Shown: positions 1 through 8,781 of the stretch, piece by piece
Layout of the letters: each line of letters starts with the position of its first letter
Position numbering within the stretch: the first letter of the stretch is position 1
Source of the DNA: Paenibacillus sp. oral taxon 786 str. D14
GTDB lineage: Bacteria > Bacillota > Bacilli > Paenibacillales > Paenibacillaceae
Direction: 5' to 3'
Assembly (NCBI RefSeq): GCF_000159955.1
Contig: NZ_GG695970.1
Span: forward strand, 622,282-659,642
DNA: 37,361 bases
The notes under the pieces: generated by a model
What the model saw: the letters and a program-made list of their open reading frames with translations, nothing else
What the model was told of the DNA's origin: nothing
Database searches by the model: none
Made by a program: the position numbers and the translations under genes

Positions 1-38
1 GCGTTAGGAGCTTCGGACCCGCTTCCGGCAAAAAGGGA

Positions 39-68
39 TTGACAACTTAAATCTGGCTGGGCTAGAAT
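39..68 (+). promoter_or_regulatory. Sigma-A promoter of the GH35/ABC operon
   Basis: TTGACA (39-44) and TAGAAT (63-68) are separated by 18 bp, so start of transcription is expected near 75. This leaves a leader of about 250 nt before the GH35 start codon. The stretch 1-327 has no convincing gene; it holds this promoter, the operator pair at 226-278, and a weaker promoter possibility, TTGACC (253-258) with TGAAAT (277-282), which would overlap the second operator. Confidence 0.7.
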
Positions 69-225
69 AACTGCAAGAAAGCCCTTACATTTTACTCGCA
101 GGTAAATTCTTCTTTATTTCACCCTCCACAAACACAACGAAATTTTACTTCTTTCATCAACTCCGAAGAGAAGCATTCATCTGAACAACACTTGGCACAA
201 CAACTGAACATTTCGTTTGCTCCAA

Positions 226-278
226 AGTGAAACCCGTTTCACTCTAATTTTATTGACCACAATGTAACGGGTTTCATG
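226..278 (+). promoter_or_regulatory. Two operator-like repeats upstream of the sugar operon
   Basis: Site 1 (226-243) is an inverted repeat with 8-bp arms AGTGAAAC and GTTTCACT around CC. Site 2 (261-278, AATGTAACGGGTTTCATG) matches the reverse complement of site 1 at 14 of 18 positions, including an 11-base identical core, AACGGGTTTCA. Centres are 35 bp apart. The form suits a LacI/GalR-type sugar repressor or another dimeric regulator, but no such regulator gene lies in the window. The function is inferred. Confidence 0.5.
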
Positions 279-327
279 AAATGGGATTCATTAAAGTTTA
301 ATAATACAGACGTTAGGAGTGGTCGCT

Positions 328-3126
328 ATGAGTACGCGTATCGAGTCCGAATCCGTTGTAAGTCTGTCTGGCCAGGCTGTCAACATCCATGGGGAGAGCG
401 TGATTCTGCTTTGTGCTTCGCTCTTTTATTTCCGGATTCCCCCCGAGTTATGGCAGGAACGGCTCCAGCAGGTGAGAGAAGCAGGCTACAACTGCATCGA
501 TGTCTACTTCCCGTGGAATTTTCATGAGCTCCAGGAAGGAACCTGGGATTTCACCGGGATGCGGGATGCAGATACGTTTCTGCGACTCGCCAGTGAAGCG
601 GGATTATGGGTGATCGCCCGCCCGGGACCATATATTTGCTCTGAATGGGACGGCGGCGGCTTGCCTGCCTATTTGTACGCCAAAGAGCCGGCTCTGCGGA
701 TTAGAGATAATGACCCTGCGTTCTTGCAGCATGTGGCCCGGTGGTATGCGCAGATCCTGCCGATCCTTCATCGTCATGAAGTCACGCGTGGGGGCAGCGT
801 CATCTTCGTTCAGCTTGAAAATGAACTGGACTTCTATGACTGCTCCAACCCGGCAGGATATATGGCTGCGCTGCGAGACATGGCTGCAACGCATGGCTTA
901 TCCGTCCCGCTGATCGCTTGTGCCGGCCAAGGCGGCCTGGTGCAGGCGTCCGGGTTAACGGAAGGTATCGTGCCGACCTGCAACTTCTATCCGGATGACC
1001 GGGATCCCGATTTCGAGCGCAAGGTGCTGCATTATCGGGAGGTGCTTCACAGGCAGGGACTTCCGCTGCTCGTTACCGAGACGAACCGGAGCCATTACCT
1101 GCTGCGCAGATTGCTGTCAGCTGGAGCCAAGCTGCTGGGTCCTTATCTGCAGGTGTCTGGCACCAATTTCGGCTTCACCAATGCGATCAATAACTGGGGA
1201 AGGCCGCTGGCTTTCTTGACCTCGGATTATGATTTCGGAGGCATGATTTCGCCGGAAGGCCATCTCCGTGAAGAAGTGCAGGAAGCAAAGCTTCTCGCCA
1301 GGTTCATTCGTGCCTATGGCCGCGCGATTGCGGAATCTGAGCCGAATTCCGGGAGCAAATGGTCTGTTGCGGGCGAGAAGGAGGGAGTGTTTGGCCCGTA
1401 TGCGCTGCGTTTGAAAGGCGGTGGAGAGCTGATTTTTGTGACCAACGGTGAGGATCGCTCCAAGCAAATCCACCTGCATAATGAGGAAGCCAGCCATGCT
1501 TCATCTACCGGGACATGGACCTTAGCTGCTTCAAGATCCTTGGCGCTGCCGGCAAAAGTGCCGCTAACGAACTGGGGAATTTCAGGACAGCTTGTTTCCT
1601 CTACGGCGGAGCTTTACATGGTGGAACAACAGATGGACGGAGTGGTTCTCGCGTTTCACAAGGAGGGGGACAACGGGGAGATTGCCTTAGCCGTCGAAGT
1701 TGCCCATGATCCGATTACCGAGGGGATGCAGGTCATCCATCGCGAAGGCCAGTTTATCTTGCAACTGTCTGGAGCAGAGACGGCGTTTTGTCGGTTTGAA
1801 CTAAAGGAGGGGCGACGCTTTACGGTTATTGTCACAAGCCTTCTCAACGCGCTTCGGACCGAAACGATTCACCTGGATGGGACCGTGACCTTAACCGCAG
1901 ATCAACCGGTCTCGAATGTCCCCGACCCTACGCCTGCACCCGATTGGCGGTTTGTTGGGAGGGAGGGATGGAAGGCGCCAATCCAGGCTGCGACGGTACA
2001 GACGAAGGGGGCGGAGGCAGAATTTTTGGAACGGCTCGGCGTTTACCGGGGATACGCCTGGTATGAGGCGGAGACAAATCTAGTCGCCGCTGAACATCGG
2101 CTGCATGGATTTCTGGTGCGTCAAGCGAGTGATGTTGTTTCGCTGTATGCTGACGGAGCGTACCTCGGCACTTTTACTCCCGGCGGAGCCAGCGTGTTTG
2201 TTCCGGTGAACGGATCGGATGTGAAGAAGCTTCAGGCGCGTGTGGAGATTTGGGGCCACAGCAATTTCGATGACATCCGGCTCCCAGCGCTTCGCTTGCC
2301 TTCTCTGAAAGGGATCAAAGGGATTACGGCCATCACCGCCGTACACAACATTACCTCGAACTGGCGCGTGCATCCGAAGGTCGACCGTTCGCGGCAAGGC
2401 ACTCTTACAGAGATCGACGAAGCATTATGGCCGGTTGTTAGCTTCGGAAGCTGGCTGTCTGCGGATCATCTATCCCAGCATCTTTTCCGCAGAACGTTTA
2501 TCCCTGGGGCTGGCGGGGATTCGTGGACGCTGCATTTTCGGAACCTTCAAGGGCATGCGCGGCTTTGGGTGAACGGAATCGATGCCGGTCCCATCCATCC
2601 GCTGGACCCCTTTATCGATTTGAAGCCGTATGTCACCCCAGGACAGGAGCTGCAGCTTGAGGTCTACCTGGAACGAACGATGGGGCAAAGCGCCGGACAA
2701 GTGCTGGTCTATGAAGGGGTTGAAGCATCGGCGTATACGATCAAGGCGGCGGAGGAAGCTCATTTGAAGGCTGCGGCGGAGCATGAAGTTGCTGCAATTC
2801 CGCTTGAATTGCCGCTGACGTTGACCTCAGGTGAGGCAGGATGGTTATTCGCTCCAATTCCGAACGCTGCACAAGGCAAAGGTTGGAGGGTCCGTGCCGC
2901 TGGCTCGGGATTAAAGCTTACGGTGTTTATGGAGGAGCGGATCGTCGGCAGGCTGTGGCTGCCAGGAGGTGCGGGAAGGCCGATGATGACTGGCGGCAGC
3001 GCGGACTCGTTTTATTTGCCGGGTCCATGGTTTCAGGCGGGGCAAGCGCAGCTGTCTATTTTTCTCGAGGCAGTGGATGAACAGGCTGCAGGCAGCTTAG
3101 AGAAGCTTGAGTTTATTTCCGTATAG
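328..3126 (+). CDS. GH35 beta-galactosidase
   Basis: This 932-residue enzyme is predicted to remove terminal beta-galactose from oligosaccharides. The N-terminal TIM barrel shows family signatures: a PGPYICSEWDGGGLPAYL-type segment around residues 98-115, QLENE with the likely acid/base E166, and LLVTET with the likely nucleophile E251. The remaining two thirds are beta-sandwich regions typical of large GH35 enzymes. There is no signal peptide, so it should act in the cytosol on imported sugars. The start is ATG 328, 8 nt after AGGAG (315-319); the in-frame GTG at 319 overlaps that ribosome site and is unlikely. Two permease genes and a binding protein follow closely, so hydrolysis and import are probably co-expressed. 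The family is clear; the natural substrate is not. Confidence 0.9.
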   Translation: MSTRIESESVVSLSGQAVNIHGESVILLCASLFYFRIPPELWQERLQQVREAGYNCIDVYFPWNFHELQEGTWDFTGMRDADTFLRLASEAGLWVIARPGPYICSEWDGGGLPAYLYAKEPALRIRDNDPAFLQHVARWYAQILPILHRHEVTRGGSVIFVQLENELDFYDCSNPAGYMAALRDMAATHGLSVPLIACAGQGGLVQASGLTEGIVPTCNFYPDDRDPDFERKVLHYREVLHRQGLPLLVTETNRSHYLLRRLLSAGAKLLGPYLQVSGTNFGFTNAINNWGRPLAFLTSDYDFGGMISPEGHLREEVQEAKLLARFIRAYGRAIAESEPNSGSKWSVAGEKEGVFGPYALRLKGGGELIFVTNGEDRSKQIHLHNEEASHASSTGTWTLAASRSLALPAKVPLTNWGISGQLVSSTAELYMVEQQMDGVVLAFHKEGDNGEIALAVEVAHDPITEGMQVIHREGQFILQLSGAETAFCRFELKEGRRFTVIVTSLLNALRTETIHLDGTVTLTADQPVSNVPDPTPAPDWRFVGREGWKAPIQAATVQTKGAEAEFLERLGVYRGYAWYEAETNLVAAEHRLHGFLVRQASDVVSLYADGAYLGTFTPGGASVFVPVNGSDVKKLQARVEIWGHSNFDDIRLPALRLPSLKGIKGITAITAVHNITSNWRVHPKVDRSRQGTLTEIDEALWPVVSFGSWLSADHLSQHLFRRTFIPGAGGDSWTLHFRNLQGHARLWVNGIDAGPIHPLDPFIDLKPYVTPGQELQLEVYLERTMGQSAGQVLVYEGVEASAYTIKAAEEAHLKAAAEHEVAAIPLELPLTLTSGEAGWLFAPIPNAAQGKGWRVRAAGSGLKLTVFMEERIVGRLWLPGGAGRPMMTGGSADSFYLPGPWFQAGQAQLSIFLEAVDEQAAGSLEKLEFISV

Positions 3127-3139
3127 AAGGGAGAGGCCT

Positions 3140-4114
3140 ATGGAAATCACGACGCCAACAAAGGTACGCCAGCGGCCGCAGCTTCACCGGATGCGCCAGC
3201 AGGGGTGGTTCAAACGGTTTTGGAACAACAAAACGCTGTTGCTGATGTGTCTGCCGGCTATCATCTTCTTTATCATTTTCGCGTATTTGCCGATGCCCGG
3301 CTTGTATCTGGCTTTTATCAAGTACAACTACACGGATGGTATTTTTAAGAGTCCGTTCGTGGGGTTCGATAACTTTCGATTCCTTGTGATGACGGGGGAT
3401 TTGTGGCGGCTGACTTTTAACACGGTGGTTTATAATCTGGCCTTCATCCTGCTGGGGAACGTCTTGCAAATTACCGTTGCGGTGTTCCTGAACGAACTTC
3501 GTCTCAAATGGTTTAAAAAGCTAACCCAAACCTTGATGTTCCTGCCGCACTTTATTTCGGCGGTCCTGATTGGTCTGATCGCTTACAACGTGCTGAGCTA
3601 CGACTACGGTCTGCTCAACAGCATCCTGACTTCGCTGGGATTCGATCCGGTGAAGACGTATTCGAACGCCACGATCTGGCCGTTTATCATTGTGTTGACG
3701 TACTTATGGCAATCGACAGGGTATGGATCGATCGTATATTTCGCCGCCATTATGGGCCTGGATAACGAAATTGTCGAAGCGGCGGAAATCGACGGGGCCG
3801 GCGCATTCCAGCGCATTCGTTATATTGTGCTCCCTTGGCTGAAGCCCACCTTTATCATTTTGCTCCTGTTTTCGCTTGGCGGGATATTGCGCGGGAACTT
3901 CGGCTTATTCTTCAACCTGGTGGGAGCTAACAACACCGCGCTGTACGCGACGACGGATATCATCGAAACGTATGTGTTCCGCGCCCTCATGACCAACTTC
4001 AACTTCTCGATCGGGAGCGCCGTCAGCCTCTATCAATCCGTCTTTGGATTTGTGGTGGTTATCACCGCCAACTGGCTGGTCAAGAAGGTTTCGCCCGACA
4101 ACTCATTATTTTAG
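3140..4114 (+). CDS. Sugar ABC transporter permease, LplB type (CUT1)
   Basis: This is an inner-membrane permease of 324 residues with about six membrane helices. The EAA loop is visible as EAAEIDGAGAFQRIRYIVLP, where it docks the ATPase. The N-terminal RFWNNKTLLLMCLPAIIFFI segment is typical of LplB/YtcP-type oligosaccharide permeases of Paenibacillus and Bacillus. The gene begins 13 bp after the GH35 stop; GAAGGGAG precedes ATG 3140, which I prefer to the upstream in-frame ATG inside GH35. No ATPase gene is present; this family normally uses a shared MsmX-like ATPase encoded elsewhere. Confidence 0.9.
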   Translation: MEITTPTKVRQRPQLHRMRQQGWFKRFWNNKTLLLMCLPAIIFFIIFAYLPMPGLYLAFIKYNYTDGIFKSPFVGFDNFRFLVMTGDLWRLTFNTVVYNLAFILLGNVLQITVAVFLNELRLKWFKKLTQTLMFLPHFISAVLIGLIAYNVLSYDYGLLNSILTSLGFDPVKTYSNATIWPFIIVLTYLWQSTGYGSIVYFAAIMGLDNEIVEAAEIDGAGAFQRIRYIVLPWLKPTFIILLLFSLGGILRGNFGLFFNLVGANNTALYATTDIIETYVFRALMTNFNFSIGSAVSLYQSVFGFVVVITANWLVKKVSPDNSLF

Positions 4115-4126
4115 GAGGTACAAGGC

Positions 4127-5038
4127 ATGGATGACGCTCATGAAACGCGAAGCATCCGCACAGATCTAGGCGGCATTATCGTCAAAATCGTCGGCTACCT
4201 GTTTATCGGCTTCTTCGCCTTATGCTGTTTGCTGCCCTTCCTGCTGGTCCTTGGCACATCCTTTACGTCGGAAGCGGCGATTAAACGGTTTGGCTTCAAT
4301 TTCTGGCCCCGGGAATTCAGCACCTTCGCTTACAAAATCGTCTTCGAAAATCCGGATCTCATCATTGGCTCCTATCTCGTGACCATCGGCATTACAATCT
4401 GCGGTACCGCACTGGGTTTGTTCTTGGTGGCGATGACGGGGTATGCGCTGCAACGGCCCGATTTTGCTTACCGGAATCGCATCTCTTTCTTTATCTACTT
4501 TACGACCTTGTTCAGTGGCGGGCTGGTTCCGTTTTACCTGCTGGTGACACAGTATTTGGGCCTGAAGGATAACTACTTGGCCGTCTTGCTGCCCGGTCTG
4601 CTTAGTCCATTCCTGATCATCATGATGAAAAGCTTCGTTCGCTCCATTCCCCACGCGATCACGGAATCTGCCAAAATCGACGGGGCCGGAGATTTCACCA
4701 TCTTTATCCGCCTAATCTTACCTATGACTACACCAGCCTTGGCCACGATCGGCTTGTTTATCGCCCTGGGGTATTGGAATGAATGGTACAACTCCATGTT
4801 GTTCTTATCGCCGGACATGAAGTACCGCCCGCTGCAGCTGTTCCTGTATAACGTCATCACCAGCGCGGACTTCATCCGAAATTCGGCCGCGGCTTCGAAC
4901 GTGGAGCTGCGCGATGTGCCGCTCGAATCGATGAAGATGGCGACGGCTATCGTGGCGACGGGCCCGGTGATTTTATTTTATCCGTTTGTGCAGCGCTATT
5001 TTATCAAAGGCATCACGGTTGGCGCTGTCAAAGGCTAA
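4127..5038 (+). CDS. Sugar ABC transporter permease, YtcP/LplC type (CUT1)
   Basis: This is the second permease, 303 residues, pairing with the preceding LplB-type protein. The EAA-type loop is TESAKIDGAGDFTIFIRLIL, followed by the typical GYWNEWYNSMLFL and the C-terminal FVQRYFIKGITVGAVKG ending. The ribosome site AGGAGG overlaps the stop codon of the previous gene (TAG 4112-4114), which implies coupled translation. It is of normal length and shows no damage. Confidence 0.92.
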   Translation: MDDAHETRSIRTDLGGIIVKIVGYLFIGFFALCCLLPFLLVLGTSFTSEAAIKRFGFNFWPREFSTFAYKIVFENPDLIIGSYLVTIGITICGTALGLFLVAMTGYALQRPDFAYRNRISFFIYFTTLFSGGLVPFYLLVTQYLGLKDNYLAVLLPGLLSPFLIIMMKSFVRSIPHAITESAKIDGAGDFTIFIRLILPMTTPALATIGLFIALGYWNEWYNSMLFLSPDMKYRPLQLFLYNVITSADFIRNSAAASNVELRDVPLESMKMATAIVATGPVILFYPFVQRYFIKGITVGAVKG

Positions 5039-5077
5039 GGCTTCACAATTTCAAATAGATGAAGGAGGTTTGTGTGA

Positions 5078-6682
5078 ATGGTTCGATGGAAGAAGGCGTC
5101 AATTTGGGTCATGGTGAGCCTGCTGGTGTTGCTGCTGGCGTCCTGCGGCGGCGGCTCAAACAACAAAGGGGCGGGCAGCGATGCGGCAAACAATGGGGTG
5201 AATTCGGTGAACACCGGTCAAGAGACGGACACGGGAATCGACACATCCAAGTTCGTGAAGATCAGTTATCTCGTTTTGGGGGATAAGCCAAAGAACGGTC
5301 AGTTCGAAAAGGTGCTTGCAGAAGTCAACAAAATCATGAAGGAAAAAATCAACGCCGAGCTGGAATGGAAATGGATCGAATGGGCGGATTGGCAGACCAA
5401 ATACAATCTGGCGTTAGCCTCTGGGGAACCGATTGATCTGATTACGATCGGAACCGACTGGCTCGACACCTGGGGGAATGCGCAGCGCGGCGCCTTCATG
5501 AATCTGGATGAACTCCTGCCGAAATACGCGCCGGAAACGTGGAAATCTATCCCGGAAGAGGATTGGGAAGAAAGTAAATACAACGGCAAAATCGTCCTGA
5601 TTCCGGAGAACGATTACACGCAGTGGGTCAATCACGGTTTCTTCTACCGCGGCGATTGGGCGAAGGAGGCCGGGATTACCGAACCGATCAAGGATTGGGA
5701 GGGCATCGAGAAATACTTGCAGTACATTAAGGACAACAAACCGGATGTGATTCCGTGGGACGCAGCGTCAGGCACGCAAACCTGGGGTGGATTTGTTCAA
5801 TCGTATACGGATGAGCTGGAGCTTCCAATTTCGACCGGTTTCTTGCCCGTATTTACGGCTAAATCCTATGAAGAGCGATTTACTGCTGTAAGTCCAATCT
5901 TCGAGGACGTGTTCTTGGATTATGCCACGATGATGAAAAGATGGGCGGATCAAGGCTTCTGGCGTGAAGACGCCCTGAATAACAAGAACAACAACCGCGA
6001 TGCGCTGAAAGCCGGCTTGTCGGGGCTTGATCAGCATCATACACAGACGTTCTCTGGACTTCGCGTCGAAATGGATAAAGCACAACCTGGTTCGGAGCTG
6101 CAAATGTTCCCATTCTCCCGGACGCGCGGCACCAACCTTATGGAGCTGTCGATTACTCATGGCGGTACATCTGTAGGGGCGCACAGCAAAAACCCGGAAC
6201 GCGCGCTGATGGCCTATGATCTGATTCGCAATAATGAAGAGATTTATCATCTGATCAACTATGGGATCGAAGGCGTACAATACGTGATCAAAGATGGCAA
6301 ACGTGCACGTCCTGAAGGTTATGATGACGCAAGAGACGGCTTTTATTCAGATTTCTGGGGCGGCCGTGTCGACAAGTTTGAAATTCCCAGCGAAACGACC
6401 TGGGATCAGATCGAAGAGACGTTGTATGCGGAATACGATAAGATCAAGAAGCCATATGTATACGGTCGCTTCGTATTTGATAAAACGCCGGTAGAAGCTG
6501 AATTGACCGCGATCTCGCAGGTAACCGGAGAGCTTGGTCCGGCCATCGTGATGGGGAAAGCCGGAGACCCGGCGAAGGCGGTTGAAGAGTTCCGCAACAA
6601 GCTGAAGCAGGCCGGATACGATAAAGTGTTGGCCGAGCTGCAAAAGCAGTTGGACGCTTATAAAGTTCAGATCGGTGAATAA
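5078..6682 (+). CDS. Sugar ABC transporter binding lipoprotein, LipO/LplA type
   Basis: This extracellular lipoprotein of 534 residues should capture the oligosaccharide for the two permeases encoded upstream. The N-terminus is basic and then hydrophobic, ending in a lipobox LLASC with the modified Cys near residue 23, followed by a glycine/asparagine-rich linker. Length and features such as WIEWADWQTKYNLALASGEP and the aromatic-rich C-terminal half match the large binding proteins of LplB/YtcP systems. AAGGAGGT lies just before ATG 5078. It is the last gene of the operon and a strong terminator follows. The ligand cannot be read from sequence; the GH35 partner suggests a galactose-containing oligosaccharide. 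Confidence 0.9.
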   Translation: MVRWKKASIWVMVSLLVLLLASCGGGSNNKGAGSDAANNGVNSVNTGQETDTGIDTSKFVKISYLVLGDKPKNGQFEKVLAEVNKIMKEKINAELEWKWIEWADWQTKYNLALASGEPIDLITIGTDWLDTWGNAQRGAFMNLDELLPKYAPETWKSIPEEDWEESKYNGKIVLIPENDYTQWVNHGFFYRGDWAKEAGITEPIKDWEGIEKYLQYIKDNKPDVIPWDAASGTQTWGGFVQSYTDELELPISTGFLPVFTAKSYEERFTAVSPIFEDVFLDYATMMKRWADQGFWREDALNNKNNNRDALKAGLSGLDQHHTQTFSGLRVEMDKAQPGSELQMFPFSRTRGTNLMELSITHGGTSVGAHSKNPERALMAYDLIRNNEEIYHLINYGIEGVQYVIKDGKRARPEGYDDARDGFYSDFWGGRVDKFEIPSETTWDQIEETLYAEYDKIKKPYVYGRFVFDKTPVEAELTAISQVTGELGPAIVMGKAGDPAKAVEEFRNKLKQAGYDKVLAELQKQLDAYKVQIGE

Positions 6683-6701
6683 TCGTTATACGGAAAAACA
6701 G

Positions 6702-6733
6702 AACGGACCCGCGAATCGCGGGTCTGTTTTTTT
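6702..6733 (+). terminator. Rho-independent terminator of the sugar operon
   Basis: A 12-bp stem (one G-U pair) with an AAT loop, core GACCCGCG/CGCGGGTC, is followed by a run of T. It lies 20 bp after the binding-protein stop codon. Confidence 0.93.
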
Positions 6734-6764
6734 GTGAGAGATTGCAATTTCGCAAGAAAATGGA

Positions 6765-6793
6765 TTTACATTTTTCAAAATGAGGCATATACT
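6765..6793 (+). promoter_or_regulatory. Sigma-A promoter of mntH
   Basis: TTTACA (6765-6770) and TATACT (6788-6793) are spaced 17 bp. Transcription should begin near 6800, at the edge of the MntR box. Confidence 0.8.
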
Positions 6794-6801
6794 AAAACTA
6801 T

Positions 6802-6823
6802 AAAGTTGCACTGAGGAAACTTT
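6802..6823 (+). promoter_or_regulatory. MntR box (manganese operator)
   Basis: The core TTGCACTGAGGAAAC lies within arms AAAGTT and AACTTT. It closely resembles the MntR operators of Bacillus mntH and mntA as I remember them. Its place over the transcription start suits repression by Mn-loaded MntR. The match is from memory, not from a computed motif score. Confidence 0.75.
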
Positions 6824-6872
6824 AATGGATATAGACAACTTTAGTGGGCGCAAGCGCAAGGGAGGGATTCTC

Positions 6873-8174
6873 ATGATGGAACAAAGTATTGCGCAACAAA
6901 CGACTCCAGTCACATCCAATGGATTGGATCATAAAACGTCCGCACATGCCGCATTGGACGGCAGAACGAAAGGTCTGAAACGGCTTCTTCCGTTTCTTGG
7001 ACCTGCGTTTATCGCTGCGGTTGCTTATATCGATCCCGGTAATTTTGCAACGAACATCACCGCAGGATCGAAGTACGGGTATCTATTGTTATGGGTGATT
7101 TTCGCTTCGAATTTGATGGCGGTGCTGATTCAGTCGTTATCGGCGAAACTAGGGATCGCCACTGGCAAGAATTTGCCCGAGGTTGCTCACGATCGATTTC
7201 CGAAGGGCGTGTCGATCTTCCTGTGGATTCAGAGCGAGTTGGTCATTATCGCTACGGATCTGGCCGAATTTATCGGGGCGGCGTTAGGGCTCTATCTGCT
7301 GTTTGGCATTCCGATGCTGCCCGCTGCCGTGATCACCGCGATTGGCTCCTTTGCGATCTTGGAGCTGCAGCGTCGGGGATATCGCGCACTGGAGGCGGGA
7401 ATCGCCGCGATGGTGCTGATCGTTGTTTTGGCCTTTGCCTTTCAAGTGATTGCGGCGAATCCGGATTTTGCTGCCGTTGGCGCAGGCTTAGTGACTCCTC
7501 GCTTTGACGGAGTGGACAGCGTCCTGCTGGCTGCGGGTATCTTAGGGGCCACCGTAATGCCTCACGCGATTTATCTGCACTCCTCGTTAACACAAAACCG
7601 GATTGTGGGACGCAATGAGGCCGAGAAGAAGAAAATTTTTAAACTGGAATTCATCGATATCGTGTTGGCGATGTTGATTGCCGGGGCCGTGAATATGGCG
7701 ATGGTCGTTGTCTCCGCAGGGCTGCTCTTCAAAAATGGTCTAGTGGTTGAAGATCTGGACGTCGCCTTCCAACAATTCGGAACGATCGCCGGACCGTTCA
7801 CCGCCATTTCTTTCGGACTGGGACTGCTGATTGCCGGCCTCTCGAGTTCTTCGGTGGGTACGATGGCCGGGGATGTGGTGATGCAGGGGTTCATCAACAA
7901 ACGAATTAACCTGTACGTGCGGCGGGCGATTACCACCATTCCGCCGCTGGCGATCATCGTGTCGGGCGTGAACCCGACGAATGCCCTGGTCATGAGCCAA
8001 GTGGTGTTGTCGTTTGGGATTGCCTTTGCCTTGATTCCTTTGATCTTGTTCACCTCGAACCGCAAAATTATGGGCGGCCTCGTGAATCATCGGGTGACCA
8101 CAAAGCTGGGGTGGATGATCTCCGCTTTGGTCGTTAGCTTGAACCTGTTCCTGGTCGTTCAAATGCTCTGGTGA
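6873..8174 (+). CDS. mntH: NRAMP manganese transporter MntH
   Basis: This is a proton-coupled divalent metal importer of 433 residues with about 11 membrane helices. Both family signatures are present: DPGNFATNI in TM1 (D54) and MPHAIYLHS in TM6 (M229, H231), which bind the metal. ATG 6873 follows GGAGGG (6861-6866); an in-frame ATG at 6825 overlaps the end of the MntR box and lacks a ribosome site, so I reject it. The gene stands alone between two terminators. The MntR box just upstream supports Mn(II) rather than Fe(II) as the main cargo. Confidence 0.95.
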   Translation: MMEQSIAQQTTPVTSNGLDHKTSAHAALDGRTKGLKRLLPFLGPAFIAAVAYIDPGNFATNITAGSKYGYLLLWVIFASNLMAVLIQSLSAKLGIATGKNLPEVAHDRFPKGVSIFLWIQSELVIIATDLAEFIGAALGLYLLFGIPMLPAAVITAIGSFAILELQRRGYRALEAGIAAMVLIVVLAFAFQVIAANPDFAAVGAGLVTPRFDGVDSVLLAAGILGATVMPHAIYLHSSLTQNRIVGRNEAEKKKIFKLEFIDIVLAMLIAGAVNMAMVVVSAGLLFKNGLVVEDLDVAFQQFGTIAGPFTAISFGLGLLIAGLSSSSVGTMAGDVVMQGFINKRINLYVRRAITTIPPLAIIVSGVNPTNALVMSQVVLSFGIAFALIPLILFTSNRKIMGGLVNHRVTTKLGWMISALVVSLNLFLVVQMLW

Positions 8175-8188
8175 GGTACGTAACAATG

Positions 8189-8232
8189 AGGACTTCCATT
8201 TCCGCGTTGGTGCGGGATGGAGGTCCTTTTTT
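8189..8232 (+). terminator. Terminator of mntH
   Basis: AGGACTTCCAT and ATGGAGGTCCT form an 11-bp stem with one G-U pair, followed by TTTTTT. Confidence 0.85.
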
Positions 8233-8250
8233 CAAGTGGACAAGCTAGGG

Positions 8251-8296
8251 AAAAGCAAAAGCGAAAGAGAGCCGTTTGTGGGCTATCTCCTTCGCT
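8251..8296 (-). terminator. Terminator of the collagen-like gene
   Basis: On the minus strand an imperfect stem (AGCGAAGGAGATAGCC with GGCTCTCTTTCGCT) is followed by TTTGCTTTT. It sits just after the minus-strand collagen-like gene and opposite the mntH terminator. Confidence 0.65.
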
Positions 8297-8303
8297 GTCT
8301 GCA

Positions 8304-8696
8304 TTAGAAGCACGTGAATGAGCGAATCCGATTCAAATCGATGCCGAAGTATCCCCAGAAGAAACCAAACCACCGGAATCCGGCAATCGAATTCCGCCCG
8401 ACGAATACCGGGAAGAACCAGAATTGCTCCCCATTGTTCAGCCAAACGTAGGTGTTGCGGAACAAGCAACGTCTAATTCCGCCCGGATCGATGGCAAACG
8501 TGCCGACTTGCATTTGCGGTACAAATTGTGGTGGTGGAGAGGTTGGCGGCTGAACGCCTCCCGGTGCTCCTCCCGGAGTACCTGGGAATCCTCCAGGACC
8601 TCCCCCTGGAAAACCACCTGGAAATCCTGGACCACCAGGTACGCCAGGCCCTCCCGGAAATCCTCCGCCGGGTCCCGGCGATGGAAAAAATCCCAT
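8304..8696 (-). CDS. Collagen-like small protein with conserved aromatic C-terminal domain
   Basis: This 130-residue protein has an N-terminal half of Gly/Pro repeats (GGPGVPGGPGFPGGFPGG and similar, residues about 7-50), then a PPTSPPPQFVPQ linker. The C-terminal domain is compact and aromatic-rich, with RRCLFRNTYVWLNNGEQFWF and FVGRNSIAGFRWFG. Similar Gly/Pro-rich small proteins with this kind of end occur in Bacillales, but I do not know an assigned function. It could be a spore or cell-surface component. There is no signal peptide or membrane anchor. AAGGGAG precedes ATG 8696. The Gly/Pro repeats give long false reading frames on the other strand. Confidence 0.75.
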   Translation of the reverse strand: MGFFPSPGPGGGFPGGPGVPGGPGFPGGFPGGGPGGFPGTPGGAPGGVQPPTSPPPQFVPQMQVGTFAIDPGGIRRCLFRNTYVWLNNGEQFWFFPVFVGRNSIAGFRWFGFFWGYFGIDLNRIRSFTCF

Positions 8697-8781
8697 ATGT
8701 GATCGCTCCCTTCAATGTATAGGCACAATCATCATATGCAAATGCGGAGAGGGCGGTTGGGCGAATGCCATGGAAATTGTT

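Noticed and set aside
8424..8728. Several plus- and minus-strand frames across the collagen-like gene
   Set aside because: Gly/Pro codon repeats keep all frames open; only the minus-strand frame with AAGGGAG and a structured C-terminus makes a plausible protein.
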